Assembly: GCA_963082975.1 (NCBI GenBank)
Contig: OY720346.1
Location: 42,633,296-42,697,295, forward strand
Origin: Labia minor
Taxonomy: Eukaryota; Arthropoda; Insecta; Dermaptera; Spongiphoridae
Length of the DNA stretch: 64,000 nucleotides
Direction: 5' to 3'
Shown: positions 34,550-48,759 of the stretch, one piece after another
Position numbering within the stretch: the first letter of the stretch is position 1
Layout of the letters: every line of letters begins with the position of its first letter
The notes under the pieces: model-generated
What the model saw: the letters and a program-made list of their open reading frames with translations, nothing else
Database searches by the model: none
Told to the model about the DNA's origin: nothing
Made by a program: the position numbers and the translations under genes

Positions 34550-36233
34550 CAGTCCCTGGCCAAATTATTAGACGCACTGCAAGATTTCATGTAAAATATT
34601 AATTACCGAGTGATATTGTACTTATAAATTGAATTGTTTTTTATTTTTATATTAATCAATGAAAATAAAATAAAATAGCATTAATTTAGAAAATTATATG
34701 TTTATTAAGTATTAAAGAAAAATGAAAATACATAATGTAAATAAAAGTCAATATTTAGTCGAGCCACCTTTAGCCCCTATCAAAGCTTCAACTCTGCCCG
34801 GTATGCTCTCAATGCAAGACTGTACTGTCTCCTGCATTTGAGGGTGATGATTCCACATATGAATAATTTTTTATAGGAGCTGGGTTTTGTTGGTGATCAT
34901 ATCTTTAGCCACTTCTCTTTTCACTAGCTCCCACACATTTCCAATTGGGTTCATATCGGGGCTATTACCCGGCCAATCCAACAGAGGGATATTTTCTTCT
35001 GCCAAAAAAGCTTTAACAGACCGAGCAGTGTGGCAGGGAGCTCCATCTTGCATGAAAGTGAATGGTTCCCCATTTAGAAACCATTCTTTGAGCTGCGGAA
35101 TTAACCGATTTTGTAATACTTCTTTGTATTGGTGTTGCCTCATTATTCCATTTACGACGTATAGACGTCCAGCACCCTTGCCGCTGATGACCGACCAAAT
35201 CATCACTTTGGTTGGATGTTTCACCGTTGGAACGACACAGTCAAGATGAAACTTTTCTCCATGACGACGACGCACATACAGAGCTTTATTCTGCAAAATT
35301 TCAAACGTGCTTTCGTCACTGAAGCAGACATGTCAAAAATAGACAAAATATATAAACTTCCATGTTTCTTTGCTTTATTTAACTGAAAATGATTATAATG
35401 TATCAATTTTTTATAAAATTACAAAATCTTACCGATCTCCAGAAGTCCACATCTTTGTCTTTCCATTGTTTGGCCCACTTCAGGCGCTTTGCTTTCATGG
35501 CAGCTGTTAACTTGAGCTTCCTGGCAGGGCGACAGGCCTTAAAATCTAACTCTTTTAATTTTCTTCGAACAGTGCGTTCATAAGCATTTACGCTAGCATC
35601 CTGGAGTTGTGATTTTATCATCTTTGTAGTAGCAAATCTGTTTTCTAGACAAATTTTCTTCAAACATCTCTCTGACCGTGGCGTGAAAATTGGTTTTCTA
35701 CCGCATCTTTTCTTTCTTTTTGAGCTTAATTCCTCCCCAGACTCAATTTTCTTTTTTATGCGGCGTACACTGGCTTCAGAAACCTTCAATCTTCGTGATA
35801 TTTCCCGGTTTGTAAATGTATTTGTATTCACAAGGGCCTTCACTTCAGCTTTTTTACGTGGTGTATGATCGACTTTTCTACCCATAATAAAAATAGTCCA
35901 AATATTTTTTTCAAACACTCTAAACAAAATAAAGTAATAATTGAGTAGTTAAACAAACAATGACAGTCCATAAAGCCACAGAAACACGTACGTACCTGCC
36001 GCGATCTCGATCACGATTGATATAGGTTTGTACTTGTTTACGTTCATGTATCACTTTGTCAACACAGTGTTGCCATTTTTTTAAAATAAATACAAATAGG
36101 TAGTCTACGACAAATCTTTTAAATAAAAATCAATAATATTGTAGTTTAAATATACAATGACTGTATAAAAACTCTTAAGAATCATAAAATTATTAAAAAA
36201 ATACAGTGCGTCTAATAATTTGGCCAGGGACTG
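34550..36233 (-). mobile_element. Full-length Tc1-type transposon, copy 2
   Basis: Identical to 16163-17846, with the same perfect terminal repeats and flanking TA. It is present because the whole region is duplicated, not through a second transposition: the flanks are the same too. Confidence 0.95.
34748..35885 (-). pseudogene. Tc1-family transposase, broken, copy 2
   Basis: Same three lesions as at 16361-17498: the 103-bp interruption at 35330-35432, Gly in place of the third catalytic Glu, and a premature TAA. The identical lesions show that duplication came after the decay. Confidence 0.9.
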
Positions 36234-38600
36234 TATAATAATAAACTCAATTTAAGGATACACCATTGGAATGTGTCGCTAGCAAAGTTGATCCGCAATC
36301 ATTCAAGAATAATACTTGTTTTTTCTATCGACTTCATTGTTAAGATGTAACTGGACTGGAAGAAATAAAAAGTAAAAAACTAAGATATTAAGAATTAAGA
36401 AAGCTGTCCCTGAATATGTTACAATTAGTTGATAACAAAAGCAGACTTTTTGGCAGTCACATGGAAGTAGCAGGTAAAGTTTAATGTACCAAGTTTTGCT
36501 TCACATTTTAAACCGAAAATTTTCTAAAACAGTTCGCGAGCTGTTTTTCCTACACAATAAAAGGAAACTAAAACTAAAACCACAAAGTCAGCACAAGTAA
36601 TGAAAGTCTGTGAATTGACAATACTAAGAAGAATTTTAAACAAATTAAGGATAGACAAATTAAAAATCAAAAATATACTGGAGATATACAATGTACTATA
36701 AATAAAGCAAGCACAGTGATTCAGAGGAAAATAATTGAGTAGAACATGAACATTAATAATTTTTTTTTATTTATTTAACTTCTACGACCGCCTTATTTGA
36801 AGCATCAAAAGAATGTAAAACAAAAAACAACATGGTACATAAATTAAAAATAAAATAATTGGAAAATAATTCAAGGGGAATATTAGAGGAGGCTTTAGTA
36901 ATGAAATTAGGTAAGAGAGATATTATGAAGGAGGATTAAGAGTAGAGGGAGCGAACATTAATAAAAAGGTGGTTAAAAAAGTTCAGGTCAACATTTCTTT
37001 TGGGATAACAAGTTGTCGTTCAAGAAAAAGGTGGAGCGTGTCTTTCTCTGTACTGAACAACACATTGGCCTAATAACAAAGAAGAAAAAGAAGAAGAAGA
37101 AGAGGAAGAAGAATGAAAGGATTCAAAACTTTTTCAAAATTTAATTAGTTTCAAGAATTTATACGAAAATCAATCATCATATGACCAGAATGGTTAGGAT
37201 CGCAATCCTTTTTGGATTTAAATCCAAAAATCAGATCCAATCTAAGGATTTGGATTAATTATTTTGTTAATACATTTATAGTATAAATTTTTCTTGATTT
37301 TCCTTGTTAATTTTGATAAAAAGTCTCTCAAAAAATAAAATTTCAAAACTTTAATAATACAAAATATTTATTTATTTAGAAAAGCTACTTGATAATCATC
37401 TGGTTGATATTTGTAAATAATAAATATTCATTAAATATACACTATTTTCATTTTTATTTACAGCGTTTTTTTGGTAAATTTTAATTTTAAATATTTACTA
37501 TTTGAAAAAGTAAAATATTATATAATTAATTTATTTCTCTCCCCACCTTCTCTCTCTCTAGAGATGAAATATTTCATTTGGTTTGCCCTCACAGTGTAAT
37601 TACTGTTCAAATATTATATCGTCAGTCGTTTCAAACTCCTACTTCACCCTCTTTACCCCACTCTCCTACTTTCTTACTACTTATTCTATTTTTATGTAAT
37701 CTTATTTCTTATTAACTGTGAATAAATTAGAATCATTTAATTTTACTTGGCCCGTTTTCTTGACGTTTATTTTACGCGAGAGAAGATGGAATAATTAATA
37801 ATTTTCCAAAAAGACGAGGAACAATTTTCCTATTCTAATATTCATGCTAACAGGTTGTATAAAATAGATGACGTTTACCCTATCTATAATCAATAATTTA
37901 TATATTTTTCTCTCTTTCTAATAATATTAATACAAAATTATATAACTTTTAAATTACATTATAAATATATTCTTAAAATATTAAATATGAATTAAAGATA
38001 CTCTTAATAATAACAAATAATTAAATAAATAAAAGTAATTAAAATAATTATATTATATTCTTGATATATAATTTATATATATGTATATATATATATTAAT
38101 GAATTTTTGTTATGTTTGATTTTATTGTATTTTTTTAGATTTATTTTCTAAAATAATATAATTCGAATAGAAATTTATTTATCTAAACTCAAATATAAAA
38201 ACTAAAAAAAAGACAAAAACATAGAAGCTGGTACAATTTATCTAAATGTCATCATTTTTTTTCTGTTTTTCCATTTTAAAAGAAAACAGGAGCAGAGAAA
38301 ATACGGAATAAAGAGAGAACTTGGTTGAAGGCAAGATGAGTATAGATTTCTAATATTTTCTATCAGTGGATAAAAGAATGTAAAGAAAAAAAACTAAAAT
38401 GAGAGAAATTTTATCTTTTCAATTTTATCATTTCTTTTTAAAATAATATTATTCTCTCATGCATTTTTATTGAAATTCGCATCTTAAAATTTAAAATTAT
38501 AGCATTATTTCTCACTTTTCATATAAATTTTACTATTTTGGCAAAAATATATTATATTAAAACTATATTATCATTATTCGTAGTAATAGTAGTAGTAATA

Positions 38601-38947
38601 TTGGCGAGGAAGAGGACACGACGGAACATACATTGATCAAATGTTCGCGTTGGGCATACCACAGAAATATGCTAGGTTACGTTTTAAGAGTGACTCTAAG
38701 TAAAGAAATAGTGATCGGAATCATGCTGGAAAGCGAAGAACGTTGCAACCAAGTGAACACTCTCATTAGAGCGATCCTCACAGAAATGAAACAACATGAA
38801 AGAGAACAAGAATGACAATATCTCCCTCACCCGTAGAAATACTCTGTAGTTCCGGGTGTACCATGAAACAAAGAAGGAGAGTTTAGTCAGTCCCTGAATC
38901 CTTTCAGCGATACGGGTCGTAGGGTGACCGAAAAAAGTAGTAGTAGT
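38601..38947 (+). mobile_element. 5'-truncated LINE tail, copy 2
   Basis: Duplicate of 20214-20560 within the second tandem unit, with the same frame and the same stop. Confidence 0.75.
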
Positions 38948-40897
38948 GGTAGAGTAGAAGTAATAGTAGAAGTAGTAGTAGCAGGGCATATTGATCATCC
39001 CATGTCCGGAACCGCCCACTATCAGATAAATTCAATCGTATCAACAATTTTCAATAACAATAAACAATAAATAAAAAATAACTAAATGAATAACCTAAGA
39101 GACTGTAAAGGAGCCCCTGGTTTAAATCTACTTATTTACTTATTAAATGGCCTCCTCGTAACACAATCACACAATTTAAATATATTTTATTAAAATATTA
39201 TAAAATTTATTATTTTGAACACATTTTATAAATGTAATATTTATATAATTATTATTTATTGATATTTAAATTGAAATTTAAAAGAGAAAGAGAGAAAGGA
39301 ATATCGACACTAGAAACGTTTTAGTGGGGAAGGTTTTGTTATCATTCATCATCACAGAAGATAGAGATGTGTCTATGTATCTGTGTGTATATGTGAGTAG
39401 ATAGCAGGTGGAGTATATTCCTCTCTGATCATGACATAAATTGAATTGAATTCAATAGAGAAGGGCATACAATCTATTTATTATCAATACAAGAGAGAGA
39501 GAGAGAGGGAAGACATCATTATCATCAATCGATCTATCTATTTATTAATATTTAAGTTATTCAAGGAATAGATAGACATTTTGACACTATCATTTGTATC
39601 TCAATCGGTAATAATACTCCTTTAACAATAGCAACAATCTATTATCTATTAATATGAATAAAAAAAAACAATTGTATATAATTTCAAATATAAAATAATT
39701 AATTATAAATTAATATTCTACAATTCTATGTTTTAAAAAATAATTGGTAAATAATTATAATTATTTAGATATAAAACCTTATTATTATTCAATGTATATA
39801 ATTTTTAATTATATTTAATGATGATAATAAAATAATGATGGATTGAATGAACCATCATCATTTTTTATTTATTAAAATCAATTAATATAATTACATCCCA
39901 ATTATATAAAAAAAAGAAAGAATAATTTTTTAATCTGTGAAGATCATCTTGTTTTAAAACAACTTCTTACTTCTCCTTTCTCCTCTCCATCCTCCCCCTC
40001 CCCCCTCCATTTCTATATTCTCACAGGGATTTTTTCTGTATTAATTATTTTATGCTTTATATTTTCAATTTTTTCTCTTTAATATTTTTTGTAACATTAT
40101 TATTTTTATTAGTATTATTATTATTTTTTATGTTAATAATCTCAAAAGCATAAGCGCATAATAAAAACAAGAAAAAAAGGTGGATAAGGTGGATAAGTTA
40201 GGGGGTGGGATAAAAAAAAGATATTAGGCGGATGATGACGTCATTCGCCACACCATCATCATAACAATAAAATAAAAGAAAAAAAAAGTAGGATTATTTG
40301 ATTTAAATATTAATTCAAGAGCAGTTTTTTCCTTTCTGTTGTTTTGTTTTTTGAATTATTATTTATTTAAATGAATTAATAAACATGTTTTAATATTCGT
40401 TTGATATTATACATTTAAATGTACTATTATTATTATTATTATTATATATAGGTATATTTTTTCTCCCCTGTGGCTGTTTCTCAAACTCTCTCTTTTTCTC
40501 TCTCAAATATATTAATATTAATATTAGAATCATTGTGTTTATTCTTATTTAATCTCTACGAAAAATATTTATGTATTATTTATTTATTCAATTTTAGAAT
40601 TATTTTTTTTTATTATTATTCCTAATATAAAATTCAAAAAGATATTATGATTATATTATATATAAAATAAGTAATAAATTACCACAAGTCATCTCCTTTC
40701 ACCTGCTCCCCCTCTCTTAATCCTTCTTCGTATCACTTTTCAATGTGTATAATAATTGATTAATTATTATTTAAAATTTTACAATATCTAGTATATAGTA
40801 TATATATACCTTAAAAAGTATTATTAATAATAATAAATGACCTTAAATAAATGAAATTAAATAATTCATTTTCAATATAAATTTATTTCGTTTAATA

Positions 40898-41182
40898 AAA
40901 AAACCCTCTGACTTTTGTACGTCCTACACAAGGACAACGCCTATCAAGTCGGTTATATCAATTAGGTGTCCTATGATTAGTAGAACGGGTCCTATACCTT
41001 GATTTTCTTGATCAGAGGCGCTACTTTTTATCAAGTAGCTTCCCAATGCTATCCCGGAGGCTGGGTTGACTCTGTCCCAAATATTCTAGCTTGAGAAATT
41101 CCCTTGCCAGGCCCGGGACTTGAACCCGGGACTACGAGAATGTGAGCCAGTTGCACTAGCTTCCACCCCCTGTGGGGCCTCT
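40898..41182 (-). mobile_element. tRNA-derived SINE, copy 2
   Basis: Duplicate of 22511-22795 in the second tandem unit. B-box at 41116-41127. Confidence 0.85.
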
Positions 41183-41506
41183 TTTCGTTACATATTATTT
41201 AAAAATTAAATAATATATATAAAATTGCCTTTTAATAGTAGAGTGTCAATAAGACACCATAAATAAATATCTAGAACAAATACTTAAAACCTCACAGTCA
41301 ATCACATTGTAGAACAATTACCTAAATAGCTGATTGTGTAATTGAAATAGAATCACATCGTATAGGACATTGTGTCTTGTATTCGACCATTTTCAAGGCT
41401 GATAAATTACATGAAATATGTTTCTTAAAATTAGAGAGATTTGACTATTGATAACCTGTGTGCAGGTAGGGGTGAGTTATTGGAAGAGTAGAGAGGGCCA
41501 TGGAAT

Positions 41507-41697
41507 TAGAGTCATTCTGCTGGATGAAATGAAGAGTCATTCTTCGGGTTGGTGAGGACTAATACGACAGTGCCTGGACTTTAAATGGGGGCCAAACTTA
41601 GAAGTTACTGCCGAGAGAAGATGTATCATGGAAGAAACCCCAGAGATTCACGCCCGGAAAATCAACACTAGTCTCGCTTTGCAACAATTAACAATGA
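41507..41697 (+). repeat. Interspersed repeat with coding-like frame, copy 2
   Basis: Duplicate of 23120-23310 in the second tandem unit. Confidence 0.5.
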
Positions 41698-42837
41698 ACT
41701 GCTAAGTGATCAACCCTTTATAATAATCAATTGCTAAACAAATATAAAATTTGATATATAAATTACATTAAAGTAAATGAACTTTATAGTTGATTTATAA
41801 GAGAGTTATAATTTCCCATGATACTTATTATTATATTTTTTTTAATTTCTTTCATCATTAAATGTTAATTTTATTATAATTTATTATTTTATTCTAATCT
41901 GAATGAATTCAAATTTACCTCTTTCCTAATTATTCTTCGATGGATTTACTTATTATTTTCTATTAATAATAAACAGAGTGTTACCAACTAAATTAATGAT
42001 CAATTTCATTAATTTTAAACCCAAACCATACTAAGCCTTCAATATACGACAATATATAATTTACAAAGAATTAATAAAATATCTAAATTATATTATTGTA
42101 TTTTCTACCTATACTATTATAATCACAATTAATATTATATTTATTAACACAATAAATAATTATAATTAACATTTATTAAGTTATTATATATATATATATA
42201 TATAATCATTTAATTATAATTATTTTTTTATATTATTAAAGAGTATTATACAAAAAACAAACCACAAATGGATTAATTGTGTAGGTGGAAATGTTAGGAG
42301 GGAAAAGAGAAGAAAAATACTCTTTTAGGAATTTAATAAAAAATAAAAAAAAAAATTAATAAATGAAAAAAATCAAAAGAGGATTTTTTACTCTTCAAGT
42401 TAAATTGGATTTTCTATGTGTGTGTATTTGTTTGTGTGTGTGGATGGATGGATGGAGGGTTGTAAGATCTTACACATATCCTTTCTCCCTTTTTCTCTTT
42501 CTTTTTCTTCTAGTTCCCCTTCCCACATTTATCTCTCTCTCTCTCTCTCTGTATGTGTTTTTTCCATCATTCTGTAATCCTTTGTGAGATATGATACCAT
42601 CTGAGTAGATAAAAACTCTTTAATCTGTCAGACAGGCTCAGAAACAAAAAAAATCACTCTTTTTTCAACTAACTATTTTCACCTAAATAGATTTGTTATC
42701 AAGAATATAATAATATAATTATACTATATATTATATCACAATTATGGGTCATAATATATATGAAGAAATTCACTACACTACAAAATATTTATTACATAGC
42801 CATCTTATCAAAAAATATAATAAATAAATAAACATAT

Positions 42838-43437
42838 TTATTAAGGAAATTTTTATTTAAAGACCACATAGTTTGTCTAAATTATTTATTAAATTAAAAT
42901 AACTGTACAACGTTTCGACTGCTTATTCTGCAGTCGTTATCAAGTACTGAACGCTTGCTCCGATTCCGCTTGAATTTAATAAATAATTTATACAATCTAT
43001 CTTCTTCTTCTTAGCCTTATTTCCCACGGGGTGTGGGGTCGGCTCTTCTCGTTAATTGGCGCAAACTAATTCTGTTGTTGGCGTCGTCTGTAGAGAGACC
43101 AGATGCCATTAGATCTCTCGTTATACGGCAGGACCAGCTGGTTTTAGGCCTCCCACGCGGTCTTTGGTTTTCGGTTCCTTAGAACTGCAGCAAGTTCTCT
43201 GCTGCGACCAGTTAGTGAACCCACATTTAAGGTGACAAAACGAAATCTTGTGGTACTCAACTTTCGATGACGTGATGATGGTGTTGACGACTTTGATGTA
43301 GCTCTGGACGATTTGAGTGAGGTTGATGGCAATGATGCTGATGCTGACCGATGTGACGATGTTCGTGTCGGTGATGATATCCTTATGATATCATTTATAC
43401 AATCTATGTAGTCTTTAAATAAAAATTTCCTTAATAA
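42838..43437. mobile_element. Inverted-repeat element split by a LINE, copy 2
   Basis: Duplicate of 24451-25050 in the second tandem unit. Confidence 0.65.
43001..43392 (-). mobile_element. Internally deleted LINE, copy 2
   Basis: Duplicate of 24614-25005, with the same 15-bp flanking repeats at 42986-43000 and 43393-43407. Confidence 0.8.
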
Positions 43438-44883
43438 TTATGAAAATAACCACAAAAGCTTTAATAAATAATCATATTAATATTTTTTTTTATTAAAAAA
43501 ATAAAATAATTAATTACTAAATTAATAAAAATTATTTACTTCAATACTTTTTTAAAATGAATTCATATTTTATATTAAATAATAATATAATAAATAATAA
43601 TAAAGGTTACTTGACTTTTTTGTTGTTATTCAAATTCATTTATTATTATATTTAAATAATAATAGTTATATAATATATTTATATTTATACTATATGATTT
43701 ATATGATGAATATAGGTTTATAATATATATAGATATATTGATATATATATAATTGTTGTTGGAGGTGTTGACATTGTTGTGGGTTCAGAATTATTACTAA
43801 TATTGATGGAAAATATATATATTAGTAATAAATAAATACACTTTGAAAAGTCAATTCAATTTTCATTTTCAATTTTATTATAATGTATCGATGATGGTGA
43901 ATGTAGAAAATGTAAAAAGAGATAGAGAGGGCGAGGGTGTGATAGTAGTGGCAGGTTTCAATCTCCTCAGCTTTTTTCTGGATAATGCTATCTCCATTCA
44001 TGATTTTCAACATTATAGTGGATAGGATAGTGTGTGTATGTGTGTGTTTATAAAGGGTGGAATGGAGAAATGGTAGAATGTAAATAGGATATTGGTAGTG
44101 GAGAAAAAGAGATAGAAAATTGTAACCACAAAAGAGAGAGAGGGTAAAGGATGAAAATGATTTGTGTGTTTGAGAGTAAAGTGAAAATATCAAGGAGAAA
44201 GAGAGAGAGAGAGAAGAGCGTTAATAAAGAATATAATATTTCAGAGTGGCAATTGACTCTTAATTAAGGAAACAACAACATTAGCATCATTAAAATTATG
44301 AATTTAAATAGAAAAAATGTTAAAGAGAGAGAGAGAGAGACAGAAAGAAAGATAATAATTATAAAAATTTTATAAAATTAATATTTTAAAAGAGATAACA
44401 TAACACTAGAAAAAATTAAATATAATTCCGGTTTTTTTTCAAGTATTTTTGTGAGATTTGAATTTCGGCGTTTTGGTCCACATTTTCAAGAGAATTTTGA
44501 AATTCTAAGTCTTATGTGTCTGATCAAAAATTATTACAATAATTTAATACTCTTGGTCCAAAACTTTGGTATTAAAATTTCACAAAAATAAGAGAAATCA
44601 ACTTTTCATAATTAAAAGTAATGTTTGCGCTATGAGGGCGCTGTTGTCGGGCAATCATACGATTGAGAAAGTCCATTTCATTGCCGGCTAAAAACGCCCT
44701 CCATGGCGATAATATTTTGTTTGTAATCACAATACTATTGTCTTTAAAAATGTTCTAAGTGTATTTATTTATAATTACCAAACATCATTTTTGAACTTTT
44801 TTTAAACAATCTAGTGATAATCAAGAAAATCATAATTTTTCCAGCAATTTACTCATCGAATTATTTTTGTTTTTTGTTGCATA

Positions 44884-45322
44884 GAAGAGGAAGAAGTGGA
44901 CACAATTCAAGGAAGAAATTCTATCACGAGAGGCACAATTAAGAGAGTAGTAGGGGAGTTCATTAAAAGAGCCAAGTTTTGCTTTCGGTTCTATATCGCC
45001 GCCACGACTGATGAGAAAAACGAAACGTATCCTCGACAATGCTCGTCTCCAGAAAAAGAGTCCTATCCAAAGAAAAATTGAAGGAATTAGAACTTCTCTT
45101 ATCCCTTAAAACTTGATTTTGCTTTAATACAAGGGTATATAAGGGTCCACTTAAGGAAGATTGCACAATTGGCAGGAAGACAACATCTACATCTACATGA
45201 TATGTCCCTAAATCCTAAATTACGAGAGATTACGTTAAAAAATAAAACCATTAAAAAACACTTAATAAATTTGACCCAATCTAATTTATTTTTTATTGAT
45301 TTTTTAGGAATCAAAAACTTGT
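44884..45322 (+). pseudogene. Unidentified coding relic, copy 2
   Basis: Duplicate of 26497-26935 in the second tandem unit, with identical frames and stops. Confidence 0.3.
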
Positions 45323-46158
45323 GATTTTTCTTTTTTGCGACTTTTGTGATATTATTTATTTATATTTTTATTTTAACTGTTTCAAGGGTGGTCTTCGATA
45401 CAATTGGCAAATGGATTAATTAAGGATAGCACTGTTCTACAGTTGACAATTTTCAGTTAGGGATGCAAGTAGTACTATCAATCAATTACTCTTTGGAATA
45501 TAAAATCGCTCAACACTTATTTTATGAAATTTAGATTCTAAAATAATAAGGTTCACATGGAAATCAAGTCACAAGAACATACGTACTTCTCTATTCAACT
45601 AATTTTGAGATATTTGCAGTGAATTTTGTTTTTTTGTTGGATAAAATTTGTTTATTTGTTGTAGGGTACTTATTAAAAAAAACAAATAAAATCAAAGGTA
45701 AAATGTACAAAAAAATTTTAAATTAAAATTTAATTTAATATTTATGAAATTAAATTGAATCGCATTAAACAACAAAAAATTATTATAAAATTTAAAAAAA
45801 AAATATAAAATTATAAGTATTTATTTTAATAAAAAATAATATATATATATATATATATTTAAAAGATGTATTATAAAATGTGAGTATGGGTATGTGTGTG
45901 TGTCTGTATGTGTATTTAAATTTAGAAAAGGGGGATAAAGAGAGAGGGAAGAGATAAGTCGTGAGAGGAAAGGAGGAGGAAGGTAGTATGTGGTGGAAAA
46001 GGAAGAAGAGGAGGGGTTGGAGATTTAGAGATTTAGACCTCAAATTAAGGGTGAATAATTACATCCCAAAGGGGCGTAAACTCCTTTTGGCTAATGTCCA
46101 GACGTTTATAATTCTCCTGAAGGGATTTCTTTCTTTCCATTTATTTTTTAATGCTCAA

Positions 46159-46280
46159 ATGAGGGGACACATTTCTAGAAATTTATTTTTATTAGATTAC
46201 TTTTATCAATCAATGATTTATCTAATATCTAATATATATATGAACATTTCTCTACTAATCGGGAAATTGTGTCCCTCACA
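46159..46280. repeat. Short inverted-repeat element, copy 2
   Basis: Duplicate of 27772-27893 in the second tandem unit. Confidence 0.5.
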
Positions 46281-46447
46281 TTAATTTTACTGAAGAATTA
46301 AATAATTCTACTTAATCGTAGTAAAACTACAAAATATATTGTAACATATCTTATTAATAAAAAGTGATACACTACGATAAAGTTACTAGTAAAATATTAT
46401 TTTTTATAAATATCGCTTTAAATAGGGAAAAAGTTAGTCCCCTGATG

Positions 46448-46763
46448 ACCAAGGGTAGGCAACCTTTTAAGACGGAAGAGCCAAAAGTTACAATTTACAA
46501 AATTTCCTAATTTTTTAACAGCCTTTAATATTTTTGTTTCATCATTATGACATTTAATTAGGATTTGATATATAGATTTGATTTTTGATTTAAAATAAAT
46601 AAATTGTTCCCAGTTGAGTGTTTTTATCTTGTTTGCATTATATATATTTTTATTGCAATCTAATATATTGAGATTTAAAAATAAAATAATATAATTATTA
46701 ATATAAGCGTATGGAACTGGAGAGCAACTTCTTGAGATCGGAAGAGCCATGGTCGATCACCAG
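46448..46763. mobile_element. Possible hAT-type relic, copy 2
   Basis: Duplicate of 28061-28376 in the second tandem unit. Confidence 0.4.
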
Positions 46764-46956
46764 AATAGTATAAATATCAAACAATTTAATCTATAAAATA
46801 GTTTTTTTTAAATTTCACTATTTCTGATAAAATTTCTTAGAAAAATAATAGTTATTTCCAAATTTTATGGGTTAATTTTTTTAATTTATTATTATTGATA
46901 AAAAGAAATCTAAAGTTTATTTTGTAATTTTAAAGAGTCCTCTACTTCTACTTAAG

Positions 46957-47094
46957 AGGCGCCACAGGGTGAGAGACTAGCGTCGCTGTCTCACATTCTC
47001 GTGGTCCCAGGTTCAAGTCCCTGGCTTGGCAAGGGTATTTCTCTAGCTAGGCTCTTATACTTCTAAATGTTGTCCATTGTAGTTCAAGGCATGC
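46957..47094 (+). mobile_element. tRNA-derived SINE head, copy 2
   Basis: Same sequence as 28570-28707, B-box at 47010-47020. Here the sequence runs on into single-copy DNA (AGTTCGGTGG...), which is probably the original continuation. Confidence 0.8.
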
Positions 47095-48759
47095 AGTTCG
47101 GTGGTTCCACATAGAAAATAATGTATTTAATGTGAAGTTAGTTTATATAAATCTGGGTACTATTAATAGTTTAGTTTTACAGCAGTACTAATCACGGAAA
47201 CTAGAACCACTAGAACTGACAGTCCCTTGGTTAGTAAAATAAATAGTTTTTTATATAAAAATAAATTATACAATTTTTTTATTTAAATAACAATCAAATA
47301 TCCTTGCACTAAAAAATGTCAAATCTTGGCATTTTTTAATTACATCGAATTTAATAGTGCTCATACCCTGTATCAAAATTTGAACAGTCCCCTGTCTCTT
47401 TTAATAGCAGGGAAGTGTTCCTTAGTGACATATTTGTATATAAAGCAATATATTTCTTCATTTATATTTTTATAATGCAATACACATATCGGTATTTTTT
47501 TAATTGAAAATAATTAATGAAACTGATTTATATAATAGAACGACACTATTTATTTTACACAATAACAGTGCGTCTGCCTACTTATTACCTCTCCAACCCA
47601 AATTTACGAGCCCTTTGCTGCATACACGCAGTGAATTTTATAAGCATTAAAAAAATCTTTTTATATGAATTAAGTAAAAAGAAATGCGACATTTTAGCGG
47701 TGATAGTAATCCCGTTAGTGTAAAAAGATCCATTACCTAACCTAATTTAAAATATAATATTAATTCATTTATTATTTAATTTTATTTATAATAATTAAAA
47801 CGAGTAAATAAAAAAAAATTAAATTGTGGATACTTATATTTATTTATCCATTTCAAAATATTAAAACAAAAAAAAAAATATTAAAACAAAAAACGAAAAA
47901 AATATTTTGAAAAAAATAGGTTATATATTTATTATATAATCATAAAATATATTTTAATAAAATTAAAAGTAAGTTCCAACAATTATTCAATGAATTATTC
48001 AAAATAAGATGGACGGACTCGAAGGACCAAAAGTTAAACTTATAATTGTGAGTGTATGTGTGTCTGTATGAATGAATGAATGAGAGGGGGAAGAGAAAGA
48101 GGGATGTGTATAAGTATTTATGAGGGAGGTGTTAGTCCCCAGATAAAAGGAGAACTCAAAAACTTGGTCCATTTCCACAGATACTCTCCTCAAGAGACTC
48201 GACCACAAGATTAGGGATAAGAAAGAGTAAAAGATGAGCTCGATAACGATCCCAAGATACTATCGTTATTTTTTTAAACCTCACCCTCACCCTCACCACC
48301 AATCCTCCTCCACTTCCCTCTCTCATCTATTCCCCTACACACATACATCCCCTTTATTTTACTCTTTTTCGGTTTCTCTCTCTTGTTCTTTCAGCCAGTG
48401 CATTTTTTCTATTCTTTTTCTTTTGATCCTCTTTTCTTTTTTTTGTCATGTTGGCAAACTTGGGTTTTCCTTTAAGAGTGCTTAGTTAGTTAGTCAAGGA
48501 GCAAACCAACATGATCGTTTGCATCTGATTAGAATTTATAATTGAGTTAATAAAACAAAGAAGTAGAAGAAGGAAGACAGATCTACACTTTAACAAAATA
48601 TATTCTATATATATATATATATTTAAGACCAAAGAAATAGAAATAAAAATAAAAGACTCAAAAAAATAATCCAGAAATGAATAAGAATTATTTTTTATTA
48701 TGGTTAAAAAAAAGAAAATATTTGGAACATATCTTTAATCAATGTATTTTATTTATTTA
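47095..48759. other. AT-rich and pyrimidine-rich DNA, no gene supported
   Basis: Short ORFs at 47517-47723, 47999-48208 and 48234-48485 lack domains. The last two are low complexity (CT- and CA-rich). 48165-48280 is somewhat GC-richer and includes CGATAACGAT and ATCGTTATTT as a small inverted repeat. It could be promoter-like, but nothing confirms this. Confidence 0.4.

Larger units (their letters stand above)
28708..47094. repeat. 18,387-bp tandem duplication, copy 2
   Basis: This is the head-to-tail second copy of 10321-28707. I found no base difference in the stretches compared: all ORF translations, microsatellites and poly-A tracts. The copy ends at GGCATGC (47094), after which the sequence leaves copy 1 and continues AGTTCGGTGG. 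The lack of any divergence across AT-rich, microsatellite-dense DNA is notable. Confidence 0.95.

Noticed and set aside
34550-36233. Second independent Tc1 insertion
   Set aside because: Flanking DNA on both sides is the same as for the first copy, so it results from the tandem duplication.
48234-48485. 83-residue plus-strand ORF starting ATG
   Set aside because: CT- and CA-rich low-complexity translation (Ser/His/Pro/Phe). No second exon or domain visible.
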